Source: CAIKZZ01 sp036742455
Lineage (GTDB): Bacteria > Pseudomonadota > Gammaproteobacteria > Steroidobacterales > Steroidobacteraceae
Length of the DNA stretch: 64,000 bases
Direction of reading: 5' to 3'
Assembly: GCA_036742455.1 (NCBI GenBank)
Contig: DAINQU010000007.1
Location: forward strand, 89,068 to 153,067
The notes beneath the pieces were generated by a model. That model was not told the DNA's origin. It was given only the letters and a program-made list of their open reading frames with translations, and searched no databases. Below are positions 33,813 to 42,862 of the stretch, piece after piece. A program made the translations under genes and the position numbers. Every line of letters starts with the position of its first letter. Within the stretch, counting starts at the first letter, position 1.

Positions 33813-35420
33813 ATGTACACCCGCTTTTTTGGGCTGACTGAAAAGCCCTTCGCCATCACCCCGGATCCGCGCTACCTCTATCTGAGCGAGCGTCACGCGG
33901 AAGCGTTAGCGCATTTGCTGTATGGCATTGATGAGGCGGGCGGCTTCGTGCAATTGACCGGCGAGGTCGGCACCGGCAAAACCACGACCGTACGGGGCCT
34001 CTTAGCAGAACTACCCGAGCACGCCGATATCGCCTTAATACTCAACCCGCGGCTCAGTCCGGTGGAGTTTTTGGCAACGATCTGCGACGAATTGCACGTC
34101 GAACTGCCCGTCTCGGCACGGCAGAGCATCAAAGAAATTGTCGACCGTCTGAACGTGTTTTTACTTGCTGCGCACGGTAGCGGCCGACGGGTCGTCGTGA
34201 TCGTTGACGAAGCGCAACAGCTGTCTGCAGACGTCTTAGAGCAAGTGCGCCTGTTAACCAATTTGGAAACGGCGACGACGAAGCTGTTGCAAATTATTTT
34301 GGTGGGTCAGCCCGAGTTGCGAGACCTGCTGGAGCGCAACGATCTGCGCCAATTGGCACAGCGGATCACCGGTCGCTATCACTTGGACCCGCTCAGTGAA
34401 GACGAATCGGCCGCCTATATTCGCCATCGTTTGCGAGTGGCGGGCGCCACCGGCGATATTTTCACGCCGAGCGCGCTGCGCACGGCCCACCAACGCACCG
34501 GCGGCGTGCCGCGCCTGCTCAACGTGGTTGCCGATCGCGCGCTCTTAGGTGCGTACACGCGCGAATCGCGGATGGTCACGCCGGATCTCGTTCGGGCGGC
34601 CGCGCGGGAGATCGGCGGCCCCGGTCGTATGGGCTGGCGCCGCGTGCGTCGTCTCGGGGCCGTCGTCGCCTTGATCGCGTGCGTTGCGATCGGCACTGCG
34701 CTCGTGATCCGGCATTCACCCGCGTTGACAACCCCTAAGGTGGGCACGGCCGCCCCTCTGCCGACACCCGCGCCCACGGCCGCGGCATCACCTCCTCCCA
34801 GTCTGAACGACTTTCTCGCGGCGCACGCCGCGGACACCGATAACTCCGCAGCTTTTCAGGGATTGTTCGGACTGTGGCAGACCGCGCTGGATACCAACGC
34901 CGCGGCGGCGCCGGCGTGCGAGCAGGCGGCGGTCGCCGGCCTGGAGTGTCACGCCGACAAAGGCAGTTTCGCCGAACTGCGCCTCTATAACCGCCCGGCC
35001 ATCCTGACGCTGGCGCTGCCGGATGGCGCGACACGACAAGTCGTGCTCGCCGCGTTGGAGGATCAGAGCGCTCTGCTGCGGGCGGGCAGTGCGACCTTTA
35101 GGGTCGATCTGAGCGAACTCGAGCCCCTTTGGTTCGGCGATTACCTCATTCTGTGGAAACCCCCGGTCAGCCCGTCGGGGCTGATACGGCCGGGGACGCG
35201 CGGCCCCGAAGTGACGTGGCTGAAACAGCGCTTGGGGGACGAGACGGGCGCTGGACGGGCCGACGATGCGTACGACGCGGCCCTCAGCCGCGCGCTTTCC
35301 ACTTTTCAGCGCGACCATCATCTCGCGAGTGACGGCCTCGCAGGCACGAGGACGCAGCGCGTACTGGACGGCGCCTACCGTCAGGCCGAGGGGCCGCATC
35401 TGCACGGAGGAGTACTCTGA
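33813..35420 (+). CDS. ExeA/GspA-like AAA ATPase with peptidoglycan-binding domain
   Basis: 535 residues. The cytoplasmic AAA module begins MYTRFFGLTEKPFAITPDPR and has Walker A GEVGTGKT at 50-57 and Walker B VVVIVDEAQQ near 130. One membrane helix lies near 282-302, then a Pro/Ala-rich linker and a C-terminal peptidoglycan-binding domain (VTWLKQRLG to GTRTQRVLDG, about 465-525). In Aeromonas, ExeA with ExeB places the type II secretin through the cell wall. Its stop overlaps the gspB start (TGATG). Confidence 0.92.
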   Translation: MYTRFFGLTEKPFAITPDPRYLYLSERHAEALAHLLYGIDEAGGFVQLTGEVGTGKTTTVRGLLAELPEHADIALILNPRLSPVEFLATICDELHVELPVSARQSIKEIVDRLNVFLLAAHGSGRRVVVIVDEAQQLSADVLEQVRLLTNLETATTKLLQIILVGQPELRDLLERNDLRQLAQRITGRYHLDPLSEDESAAYIRHRLRVAGATGDIFTPSALRTAHQRTGGVPRLLNVVADRALLGAYTRESRMVTPDLVRAAAREIGGPGRMGWRRVRRLGAVVALIACVAIGTALVIRHSPALTTPKVGTAAPLPTPAPTAAASPPPSLNDFLAAHAADTDNSAAFQGLFGLWQTALDTNAAAAPACEQAAVAGLECHADKGSFAELRLYNRPAILTLALPDGATRQVVLAALEDQSALLRAGSATFRVDLSELEPLWFGDYLILWKPPVSPSGLIRPGTRGPEVTWLKQRLGDETGAGRADDAYDAALSRALSTFQRDHHLASDGLAGTRTQRVLDGAYRQAEGPHLHGGVL

Positions 35421-36097
35421 TGTCGTTCATATTGGATGCCCTGCGCAAGTCCGAACACGAGCGCGAGCGGCGCATACTTCCGGGCATCGTTGAGGCACCC
35501 CGCGCGCAACGGTCCAACCCCACACTGCGGTGGATCTTGGGGCTGATAGCCGCCGTGTTCGTCATGAATACGGCCGCGCTGCTCTATTTCCTGCTGCGTA
35601 CGACACCCGTCGCCGCGCCTGCGCAGACGACGGTCACCGCCGCGACGCCGCAGGCGGTGGCGGCGACACCGCCTCCACAGGCCGGAACGGGCTCGGAGAC
35701 TCCCCATGGACCTGTTCGGTCCTTGGCGGAGGAGGCCTTGGCGGCAGGCCGGACGGCGCCCTACACCGACGTCCCCCCCGTCAGTGCACACCCGGTTGCA
35801 CCGCATCATGAGGCACCGGCACCGTCCGCGCCGCGGTCCGTCACGCCGACGGACACCTCCGTCGCCGGATTACCGACACGGCGGCAACTACCTCCCGCAG
35901 TGATGTCGGCTTTGCCGCCCCTCACGGTGGATCTGCACGTCTACAGCGCCGACCCTGCGCAGCGTTTTATGGTGATTTCGGGCCAACGTGCGCAAGAAGG
36001 GGGCACGGTTGCCGGCGGGATCGTCATCGAGAGAATCGTTCCCGATGGCGCGATCGCAGTCTTCCGCGGCACGCGCTTTTTGCTCACACGCGAGTAA
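35420..36097 (+). CDS. GspB/ExeB-like general secretion assembly protein
   Basis: 225 residues. It starts MSFILDALRKSEHERER, the hallmark of GspB, with one membrane helix near 38-59, a long Ala/Pro/Thr-rich periplasmic linker and a C-terminal domain (about 155-225, LPPLTVDLHVYSADPAQRFMVISGQR). It partners the ExeA protein upstream, with which it overlaps by 1 nt. The core type II genes (gspC-O) are not in the window. Confidence 0.9.
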   Translation: MSFILDALRKSEHERERRILPGIVEAPRAQRSNPTLRWILGLIAAVFVMNTAALLYFLLRTTPVAAPAQTTVTAATPQAVAATPPPQAGTGSETPHGPVRSLAEEALAAGRTAPYTDVPPVSAHPVAPHHEAPAPSAPRSVTPTDTSVAGLPTRRQLPPAVMSALPPLTVDLHVYSADPAQRFMVISGQRAQEGGTVAGGIVIERIVPDGAIAVFRGTRFLLTRE

Positions 36098-36138
36098 AGT
36101 GAGCGGTTGCCGCGACGAGTGAGAGGGGGAATGACGCT

Positions 36139-37929
36139 GTGGAACTGACTGCCGACGTTATCGGCCCGGGCGATCTCGCGCTGGCATTACGCGCGGGGGT
36201 ACACCGACTGCTGGGCGCGCAAGAGCACCTGGATCGGATCAATGTATTCCCAGTTCCGGATGGCGACACCGGCACCAACCTCGCGGCGACCGCGAGCGCG
36301 ATACTGCCGGTCCTGACCGACGCCCCCAATCATGTGGGTCGGCTGCTGGCAGCGGCGGCGGATGCTGCGCTGGATAGCGCGCGCGGCAATTCGGGCGCGA
36401 TTCTGGCGCAGTGGCTGTTGGGCGTGTCCGATCGCGCGGCATCGGCGGCGTCACTGAATCGGCGCGGGTTCGCGGATGCCTTGAACGGCGGCGCCATCTA
36501 CGCGCGGGAAGCCCTGAGCGACCCGCGCGAAGGCACGATACTGTCCGTGCTCACAGAGGTCGCTGCCGTCGTGGCAGCACAGGCCGATGTGCTGAGCTTT
36601 CCGGCGCTGTGCGCGCGTGCGGTGGGCGAGGCGCACGAGACCTTGGCGTCGACGCGCCACCGCCTCGACGTCTTGGAAAAAGCGGGGGTGGTCGATGCCG
36701 GCGCTGCCGGTTTCGTCGCCTTCCTCGAAGGCTTTAATGATTTTGTGCAAACCGGTCAGGTTGATGCGCTACCCGATGGATCGCAACTGCCCGTCTTTGA
36801 GCGCGAAGCGGCCGGTGGGGAAACGTCACTGGAACATCGCTGGTGTACCGAATGCATGGTCTCCGGCGACGTCGACCGCAAAGCGCTGCGCGAGCGCTTG
36901 AGTGTGTTGGGCTCAAGCCTCGTCGTCGCTGGCACCGGCAGCAAGGCAAGGGTGCACATTCACGTCGCCGATCCGGCCGTAGTCTTTCGGATTGCGTCGG
37001 AATTCGGCTCGGTCAGTTCCGAGAAAGCCGACGATATGCAGCGGCAACAGGAGTCGACCGCGCACGCCCATCGCCGACGAGTCGCAATCGTGACGGATTC
37101 GGCCGGCGATCTACCGGACGAATTGCTGGAAGCCCTCGATATCCACGTCGTTCCCGTGCGTCTTGGCTTCGGTCCGCAAGGGTTTCTGGACAAAGTGTCC
37201 CTGACGCCCACGCAGTTCTACCAAATGTTGGTCGAGAATCCGCACCATCCGAAAACGTCCCAACCCGCTCCGGGGGATTTTCGTCGGTTGTACGGCTACT
37301 TGTGCTCTCACCACGACACCGTGGTGTCGATCCACGTCTCCGGCCGCGTCAGCGGCACGTGGCAATCCGCCGAATCGGCGGCCTCGCGTCTTGCCGAGAG
37401 CAGTCGCGTCCGCGTGATCGATTCCTACAGCGCGTCGGCAGGACAGGGATTACTGGCTATCCATGCGGCCGAGTGCGCCGATCGGGGCCTGGACGGCGCC
37501 GCCGTGGCTGCGTCCGTGGAGTCGCTGCGTTCCAAGACGCACACTTATGCGTATCTGCCCACGCTCGACTATGCGGTCAGAGGGGGTCGAGTGCCGTCCA
37601 TCGCGCGGTCCATTGCCCGCGTCCTTCACATCCTTCCCTTGCTCGCGACCCGTCCGGATGGTCGCCTCGGACTTGGCGGTGCGCTCTTCGGTCGACGCCG
37701 TCCGCTCGAAAAATTCGCGCGATTCATCGCCCGTCGACTGCAGCCCGAGAAAACATACCGGATCATCGTGGCGCACGGCGACGCCCCCGCATCGGCCGAG
37801 CGTTTCGTCGCCGCGTTACGGGCGCACCACGGTCACGCGGACGAGATCCATACGGTGCCGTCTGGGGCGGCGCTCGGTGCCCACGGAGGTCCCGGTTTCT
37901 TGGCCGTCGGCTTCCATGTCATTGAGTGA
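36139..37929 (+). CDS. DAK2-DegV fusion protein (FakA-FakB-like)
   Basis: 596 residues in three parts. The DAK2 (DhaL-type) ATP-binding domain covers about 1-205, with INVFPVPDGDTGTN (Asp ligands for Mg) and SARGNSGAIL. A middle domain like the C-terminal part of FakA/YloV (about 210-305) contains CTECMVSGD. A DegV domain starts near 315 with VAIVTDSAGDLP, then HVSGRVSGTW and GGRVPS. In Firmicutes, FakA phosphorylates fatty acids bound to separate DegV-type FakB proteins. Here kinase and carrier are one chain. GTG start. The link to fatty acid phosphorylation is inference. Confidence 0.85.
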   Translation: MELTADVIGPGDLALALRAGVHRLLGAQEHLDRINVFPVPDGDTGTNLAATASAILPVLTDAPNHVGRLLAAAADAALDSARGNSGAILAQWLLGVSDRAASAASLNRRGFADALNGGAIYAREALSDPREGTILSVLTEVAAVVAAQADVLSFPALCARAVGEAHETLASTRHRLDVLEKAGVVDAGAAGFVAFLEGFNDFVQTGQVDALPDGSQLPVFEREAAGGETSLEHRWCTECMVSGDVDRKALRERLSVLGSSLVVAGTGSKARVHIHVADPAVVFRIASEFGSVSSEKADDMQRQQESTAHAHRRRVAIVTDSAGDLPDELLEALDIHVVPVRLGFGPQGFLDKVSLTPTQFYQMLVENPHHPKTSQPAPGDFRRLYGYLCSHHDTVVSIHVSGRVSGTWQSAESAASRLAESSRVRVIDSYSASAGQGLLAIHAAECADRGLDGAAVAASVESLRSKTHTYAYLPTLDYAVRGGRVPSIARSIARVLHILPLLATRPDGRLGLGGALFGRRRPLEKFARFIARRLQPEKTYRIIVAHGDAPASAERFVAALRAHHGHADEIHTVPSGAALGAHGGPGFLAVGFHVIE

Positions 37930-38004
37930 TCGAGGCATCCGCCCAGCGGCGTACCGCCCACCGCGACACAGGTGCCACGCGACCCACTTCCCCGTGAGTG
38001 ACGG

Positions 38005-38553
38005 ATGCACCCCTCACGATCCGTAGGTTTTCCACCGCTGGCGGGCCCGTGCCCTCGGCTTCTGATTCTCGGCTCGCTGCCGGGTCGTGCGTCGCTGCGT
38101 GCACAACAGTATTACGCGATGCCTCGGAATGCTTTTTGGACCGTGATGAAGGCCTGGACCGGCCTGGACAGCGACGCCCCCTACGCAGACCGCTGTGCGG
38201 CCTTGACCGGTATCGGCATTGCGCTGTGGGACGTCTGTGCCAGCGCTGAGCGCACCGGCAGCTTAGATGCACAGATACAGCGGCATTCGGTACTCGCCAA
38301 CCCCCTTGGCCCGTGGCTCGCCGAGCACCCCTCGATTCGGGCCATCGTATTCAATGGTCAGACCGCCGCTCTTCTTTATACTCGCCACGTACGCCCGTCG
38401 CTGCCCAACGCACTTGCCGCGCTGCCGGAGCACGTCTTGCCGTCGACAAGTCCAGCGCATGCGGCGTTGTCGATCGCCGCGAAAGGCGCGATCTGGCATC
38501 AGGCCATTGGCACTGTCTTGGGTGATGATTCGCTAAACCACGCCCACCGTTGA
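38005..38553 (+). CDS. DNA-deoxyinosine glycosylase-like protein (uracil-DNA glycosylase superfamily, family 6)
   Basis: 182 residues. Motif 1 reads LILGSLPGRASLRAQQYYAMPRNAFW (split here: LILGSLPG near residue 20, QYYAMPRNAFW near 35) and motif 2 is LPSTSPAHA near 145. Both fit the hypoxanthine-DNA glycosylase branch rather than Ung or Mug. It likely removes deaminated adenine from DNA. It follows the DAK2-DegV gene by 75 bp and precedes the quinone oxidoreductase by 10 bp. Confidence 0.85.
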   Translation: MHPSRSVGFPPLAGPCPRLLILGSLPGRASLRAQQYYAMPRNAFWTVMKAWTGLDSDAPYADRCAALTGIGIALWDVCASAERTGSLDAQIQRHSVLANPLGPWLAEHPSIRAIVFNGQTAALLYTRHVRPSLPNALAALPEHVLPSTSPAHAALSIAAKGAIWHQAIGTVLGDDSLNHAHR

Positions 38554-38563
38554 GGACTGCGCT

Positions 38564-39580
38564 ATGAATACCTCCGTCACCCTTCCCGCCTCGATGCGTC
38601 ACGTCGCGTTTCGTCAGCCAGGCGCTGCCGAGGTGATGATCGTGACCGACGGCCCGCTCCCATCGCTGCGGGCCGACGAGGTGCTGATCCGGGTCCAGGC
38701 TGCGGGCGTCAATCGACCGGACATCATGCAGCGCGAAGGCCGGTATCCGGCGCCGGCAAATGCCAGCCCTCTCCTCGGACTGGAAGTTGCCGGAACCGTG
38801 GTGGCGTGTGGCGACGCCGTGACCCGGTACCAACCCGGCGATCGGGTCACGGCCCTGACGAACGGCGGTGGCTATGCCGAATATGCCGCGGCGCCCGCAG
38901 CGCAGTGCCTGCCGTGGCCGGCGGGATTCGACGCCGTACGTGCAGCAGCCATCCCCGAGAACTACTACACCGTCTGGGCGAATTTAATGATCCACGGGCG
39001 CCTCAGCGCCGGCGAGTCCGTTCTGGTACACGGGGGCACGAGCGGCATTGGCGTCACCACCATCCAATTGGCGGAGGCCTTTGGCGCCACCGTCTACGCC
39101 ACCGCCGGCAGCGATCTCAAATGCGCCCACTGTCGCGAACTGGGCGCGCGTGACGCGTTCAACTACCGCACCGAGCCGTTTGCAGACGCGCTCCTAGCGG
39201 CAACGGCTGGCGCCGGGGTCGATGTCGTGATCGATATGATCGGCGCCGAGTACTTTGCGCAGAACGTGCAATGCCTGCGCAAAGATGGGCGCCTCGTCGT
39301 ATTGGCCACGCAATCGGGCGCGGTGGTTCAAGACTTCAATCTGCTGACGGTGATGCAAAAGCGGCTGGTGATTACCGGCTCCACCATGCGCCCACGCACC
39401 ACGGCCGAAAAAGGGGCTATCGCGGACGCACTCTATGCGCGCGTTTGGCCGCTGCTCGACGCCGGTCGTTGCCTGCCTGTCATCCACGCCACGTTTCCCC
39501 TCGACGAGGTCGTCGCCGCCCATCGCTTACTCGAGTCCAGCGCACACATCGGCAAAGTGATGCTGCACATCGCTGATTAA
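38564..39580 (+). CDS. NAD(P)H-quinone oxidoreductase, PIG3-like
   Basis: 338 residues, zinc-independent medium-chain reductase. The GroES-like domain has AAGVNRPDIMQREGRYP, the signature of the PIG3 subgroup. The cofactor loop is HGGTSGIGVTTIQLA near 160. The IPENYYTVWANL segment is also typical. It probably reduces quinones with NADPH and may serve redox defence. GAGG precedes the ATG. Confidence 0.9.
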   Translation: MNTSVTLPASMRHVAFRQPGAAEVMIVTDGPLPSLRADEVLIRVQAAGVNRPDIMQREGRYPAPANASPLLGLEVAGTVVACGDAVTRYQPGDRVTALTNGGGYAEYAAAPAAQCLPWPAGFDAVRAAAIPENYYTVWANLMIHGRLSAGESVLVHGGTSGIGVTTIQLAEAFGATVYATAGSDLKCAHCRELGARDAFNYRTEPFADALLAATAGAGVDVVIDMIGAEYFAQNVQCLRKDGRLVVLATQSGAVVQDFNLLTVMQKRLVITGSTMRPRTTAEKGAIADALYARVWPLLDAGRCLPVIHATFPLDEVVAAHRLLESSAHIGKVMLHIAD

Positions 39581-39640
39581 GGACGCGTCGGTGCGCGGTC
39601 GGAGGACAGATCTCTCGTGTCGGCAGAGGCAAGCCGCCGT

Positions 39641-40054
39641 TTAGGGTGACGTCGACACCGCTGGCGGCTCAATCGGCTGTCCACTCTGGGCCCAACCCGG
39701 GTAATCCCCCGCCAAATGCCACAGGTGGTGGAAGCCGTCTGCCTGCAACACGCTCAGGGCAATGCCCGCGCGTCGCCCCGACACGCAGTACACGACGATG
39801 TCGCGATCGCGATCCGTGGCTAAGCGCGGCAGTGCGGCGGCCACTTCCGTGTGGGGAATGTTGATGGCGCCGGGTACGTGCCCTGCCGCGTATTCTTCCG
39901 CGGATCGCACGTCGAGAATGAGGGGTGCCGATGCCGAAGCGAGGCGTGTCACCAGCTCGCGCTGGGGCATGTCGGCCACGCCATCGGCGTGCACCGGTGA
40001 TGCGCACAGCACGGCCCACAGCAAGCCGAAACAGAGTCTGTTGAGACGAAACAT
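39641..40054 (-). CDS. exported single-domain rhodanese
   Basis: 137 residues from ATG 40054 with GGGAGG upstream. A signal peptide (to VHA, about residue 23) precedes one rhodanese domain (LILDVRSAEEYAAGHVPGAINIPH). The active loop VYCVSGRRAG holds the catalytic Cys, so sulfur transfer is possible. Periplasmic. It is divergent from the next gene; its longer open frame upstream overlaps that gene's start and is rejected. Confidence 0.9.
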   Translation of the reverse strand: MFRLNRLCFGLLWAVLCASPVHADGVADMPQRELVTRLASASAPLILDVRSAEEYAAGHVPGAINIPHTEVAAALPRLATDRDRDIVVYCVSGRRAGIALSVLQADGFHHLWHLAGDYPGWAQSGQPIEPPAVSTSP

Positions 40055-40163
40055 GTGCAGTCCCTCCCTTGGGATGCAGTGTCGCCATTTGCACGATTTG
40101 GCAGCCTTGACGTGCGCCGCATGAGTGCCATAGTGCCCAGCGTCGTACGGATGAACTGCAGTC

Positions 40164-41027
40164 GTGAAAACGTCGATCCTCGTTAACCTATTCGTGTCAC
40201 TGAGTGCGGCCGCCACTCCGGTTGTCGGCCAACTGTCCTCACCGGCCGGCAGCTTACCCGCACTGCGAGTGTACGCGTGGTCCGCGAGTGGGCGACTCGT
40301 TGCAACAGCGACTTCGCCGGGGCAATCCGTTTTTCATTTCAATCTCCCCCCCGGACCCTACCGCCTCTTCGCCACGCCCGCCGATCCGGGCGTGCCGCTG
40401 GTCTATGCGGGTCACACCGGATGCAGCGCAGAAGGGGCGAGTGCGGCGTGTTCTGCGCACGAATTGGCATGGGTTCAAGTGGCCGGCGATAGTCCCGTCC
40501 ATGCGGACGTGAACGATTGGCGGATCGATGATGCGCAGGCCGCGCAATTGGATCGCGCGCTGCATCGTCCGGAAGGGGCCGGTGACGACGATCCGTCGGC
40601 GGGGGCACCGCGTTTCTTCGAGTATCCCGCTGCGCCGTTGCGGCGCGCACGGGCACTCCAACTCGCCGGCGGCGAGGGTCGGCCCGACGAGCGTCAACGC
40701 CTTGAAGCCGCTTTGCAGGCAGCGCATATCAACTTCGCCGGCCGGGCCAGTATTGTTCAAATACCCTGCGGCCCGGGTTGCTGGGCTGCCCGGATCGTCG
40801 ACCTGGAAACCGGGCGGGTGACCGCAATCCCGACGAACGTGGACCACGCCAACACCGCCGCCTGCACAGAACACCTCGCCTACCGTCGCGACAGTCGCCT
40901 GTTACGGGTGGCCTACAATGACCCCGAGGGGGATCCGGGAGAGGCGTATTTCGTTTGGGATCCCGACACCGGTCGACTGCGCAGCATCGGCAGTCCACCG
41001 ACCGGTCGCTGTGCACCGAAGGCAGAC
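40164..41027 (+). CDS. exported protein of unknown function, 3' end in a gap
   Basis: At least 288 residues from a GTG start. It has a short signal peptide, then a carboxypeptidase-regulatory-like beta domain (RVYAWSASGRLVATATS to YRLFATPAD), then a domain around HINFAGRASIVQIPCGPGCWAARIVDLETGRV (split: FAGRASIVQI, CGPGCW, VDLETGRV). That last piece resembles a small conserved family with an FAG-x-Y...CG-x-x-C...D-x-x-T-G pattern. Cysteine-rich, so likely disulfide-bonded in the periplasm. The frame is lost in the N run. Confidence 0.6.
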
Positions 41028-41127
41028 NNNNNNNNNNNNNNNNNNNNNNNNNNNNNNNNNNNNNNNNNNNNNNNNNNNNNNNNNNNNNNNNNNNNNNNNN
41101 NNNNNNNNNNNNNNNNNNNNNNNNNNN
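41028..41127. other. assembly gap (100 N)
   Basis: Placeholder gap in the 3' part of the exported unknown protein gene. Confidence 0.99.
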
Positions 41128-41151
41128 CCGCTGATCGGTCCGCTGATCCGT
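41128..41151 (+). repeat. two tandem 12-mers at the gap edge
   Basis: CCGCTGATCGGT is followed directly by CCGCTGATCCGT, one mismatch in 12. The repeat touches the gap, so the missing sequence may be a longer array of this unit that the assembler could not resolve. Confidence 0.5.
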
Positions 41152-41212
41152 CGACGAACCGGTGCGTGTAGACTGTAGGCTCGCGACCTCCCGTCGCGGC
41201 AGGTGCAGCCCC

Positions 41213-41836
41213 GTGAAGTTCTTGACCAATATTCTCATGAAGGGCCTAGCGACGGTTCTTCCCATCGGCCTGACCGCTTATGCGATCTGGTGGCTGATCT
41301 CGAGCGCTGAGTCGGTCATGCACGCGTTGATCCACTTGTTAGCGCCGCACGTCGAATACCGTCCGGGCATGGGTATCTTAGCCGGCTTGGCGGTCTTGCT
41401 CATCGTCGGCACTCTGCTCAACGCGTACATCGTGCGTCGCGCCTTATCCGTGTGGGACGACTTGCTGTCGCGAATCCCCGTGGTCAAGACCGTGTACAGC
41501 GCCTTCCGCGACATCATGCGGCTATTACCCTCCGGCGAGGGACAGCGGGATTTGCAGAGCGTTGTGGTCTATAAGGTCGGCGATGCCCGCATGCTTGGCT
41601 TCATCACGCGTGACGACTTGCCGGAATTGGAGCGACAGGCCGGCGGGATTGATCTGGTCGCCGTTTATTTCCCGCTCAGCTACATGATGGGCGGCGTCAC
41701 GCTGTTCTTACCCAAACAGTCACTCGAGCACGTCGATATGCCCGTGGAAGCCGCTATGCGACTCGCGATTACCGGCGGTATGGCGTCGACCGGGACGGGA
41801 ACCCACTCTCCGCGCGGGACTTCGATCAGCGGTTGA
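41213..41836 (+). CDS. DUF502 family membrane protein
   Basis: 207 residues from GTG 41213 (AGGTG upstream). Two N-terminal membrane helices (about 10-30 and 55-75, the second AGLAVLLIVGTLLNAY) are followed by a conserved soluble domain with IPVVKTVYSAFRDIM and VAVYFPLSYMMGGVTLFLP, typical of DUF502. Function unknown. Its 3' end overlaps the convergent SYLF gene by 11 nt. Confidence 0.9.
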   Translation: MKFLTNILMKGLATVLPIGLTAYAIWWLISSAESVMHALIHLLAPHVEYRPGMGILAGLAVLLIVGTLLNAYIVRRALSVWDDLLSRIPVVKTVYSAFRDIMRLLPSGEGQRDLQSVVVYKVGDARMLGFITRDDLPELERQAGGIDLVAVYFPLSYMMGGVTLFLPKQSLEHVDMPVEAAMRLAITGGMASTGTGTHSPRGTSISG

Positions 41837-42368
41837 CCCGGCTGATTTTCGAGCCTTCAAGGGTCAGGTTGTACATCAAGCCCTTGTTGGAAAACAGGAA
41901 TCCGATGACGGGTTTCTGTAGCGTGCTCGTGTCGATTTCGCCGCCGATGCCGACCGTTACGATGGCAATGGATGTATCCACGCCGACTTTCCAACCCTCG
42001 CTCTCGCGGAAGCGGCGTAACGCATCGTCCGTCATGAAGAGGATGACCACGCTCTTGCGCTGTATACCGAGCTGCAGACCCACCGACGCTGACGCGATGT
42101 TGTAGTAGTCGGTGATCTTGCCATCCGTCAGCAACACGCCTTCACCGAATTCGCCGCCAATCCCGTAACCGGCCTTGAAAACACGCGGAAAGACGAGCAT
42201 GGCGCGCGCCTTGGCGCTGAGTTCGCGTGCGGTCGACGAGGTCTGGTTCAATTCGTGGATGGCTTCGCGGACCCTCGCATCGAGTTCGTCGCGGTTATGC
42301 GCCGTCGCCCACAGCGGCGTCAGCAATAAAAAAACCAGCACCCAGCGGCGCAAAAGACTGAAACGCAT
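41826..42368 (-). CDS. SYLF (Ysc84) domain lipid-binding protein
   Basis: 180 residues from ATG 42368. A signal peptide (to ATA, about residue 23) precedes a SYLF domain: AKARAMLVFPRVFKAGYGIGGEFGEGVLL, DYYNIASASVGLQLGIQ and the C-terminal GLMYNLTLEGSKI. SYLF proteins bind phosphoinositides in eukaryotes; in bacteria they are envelope proteins of unclear role. TTG 42374 is an alternative start. Confidence 0.92.
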   Translation of the reverse strand: MRFSLLRRWVLVFLLLTPLWATAHNRDELDARVREAIHELNQTSSTARELSAKARAMLVFPRVFKAGYGIGGEFGEGVLLTDGKITDYYNIASASVGLQLGIQRKSVVILFMTDDALRRFRESEGWKVGVDTSIAIVTVGIGGEIDTSTLQKPVIGFLFSNKGLMYNLTLEGSKISRVNR

Positions 42369-42397
42369 CAACAATCTCCGAATGAGCGGCGGGTAAC

Positions 42398-42862
42398 TCA
42401 GGCTGACAGCGCTGTCGATAAGCGCAGTCGGGAACGGTGATAGGCGACCCCCAGATGGCGTACACCCGCGGTCTCGCGTGCAATGCGCCGCGCCCGATGC
42501 ATCAACTGGGCCAACACATGCTCCGATGCGTAGGGTCCGTCGTGCGCGTAATCGTCCGCAACACCCACGTGCAGAACCGTCAGAGCATCATCGGCATCCT
42601 GCGCGTAGACGAGCACACCGACCGTGCGCGACAAGGCGCCTTCCTCATGGACCGCCCACAGAGTCTGTGCCGCCGTGACCCCGGCGACCTCTACCCGCAG
42701 ACCATCGCCATCCTCAACGATCTCCGGTACGCCGTACCGCTCGATGGAGGCCGCGATGGCTTCCCGAACTCGAAACTGACCGCCGTTGAAATACAGCAAG
42801 GATTCCACTTGGCCACGCATCCAGGTCGGCACGCGCGTCTTGCAGAGAATGTTGTAGGTCAT
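42398..42862 (-). CDS. hypothetical protein, weak GNAT-like pattern
   Basis: 154 residues from ATG 42862, with GGAGG 7 nt upstream. The C-terminal half (VGVLVYAQDADDALTVLHVGV followed by a helix LAQLMHRARRIARETAGV) has the strand-helix-strand order of an acetyltransferase-like fold. The usual acetyl-CoA loop Q/R-x-x-G-x-G/A is not clear. No function assigned. It lies 29 bp upstream of the SYLF gene, on the same strand. Confidence 0.7.
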   Translation of the reverse strand: MTYNILCKTRVPTWMRGQVESLLYFNGGQFRVREAIAASIERYGVPEIVEDGDGLRVEVAGVTAAQTLWAVHEEGALSRTVGVLVYAQDADDALTVLHVGVADDYAHDGPYASEHVLAQLMHRARRIARETAGVRHLGVAYHRSRLRLSTALSA

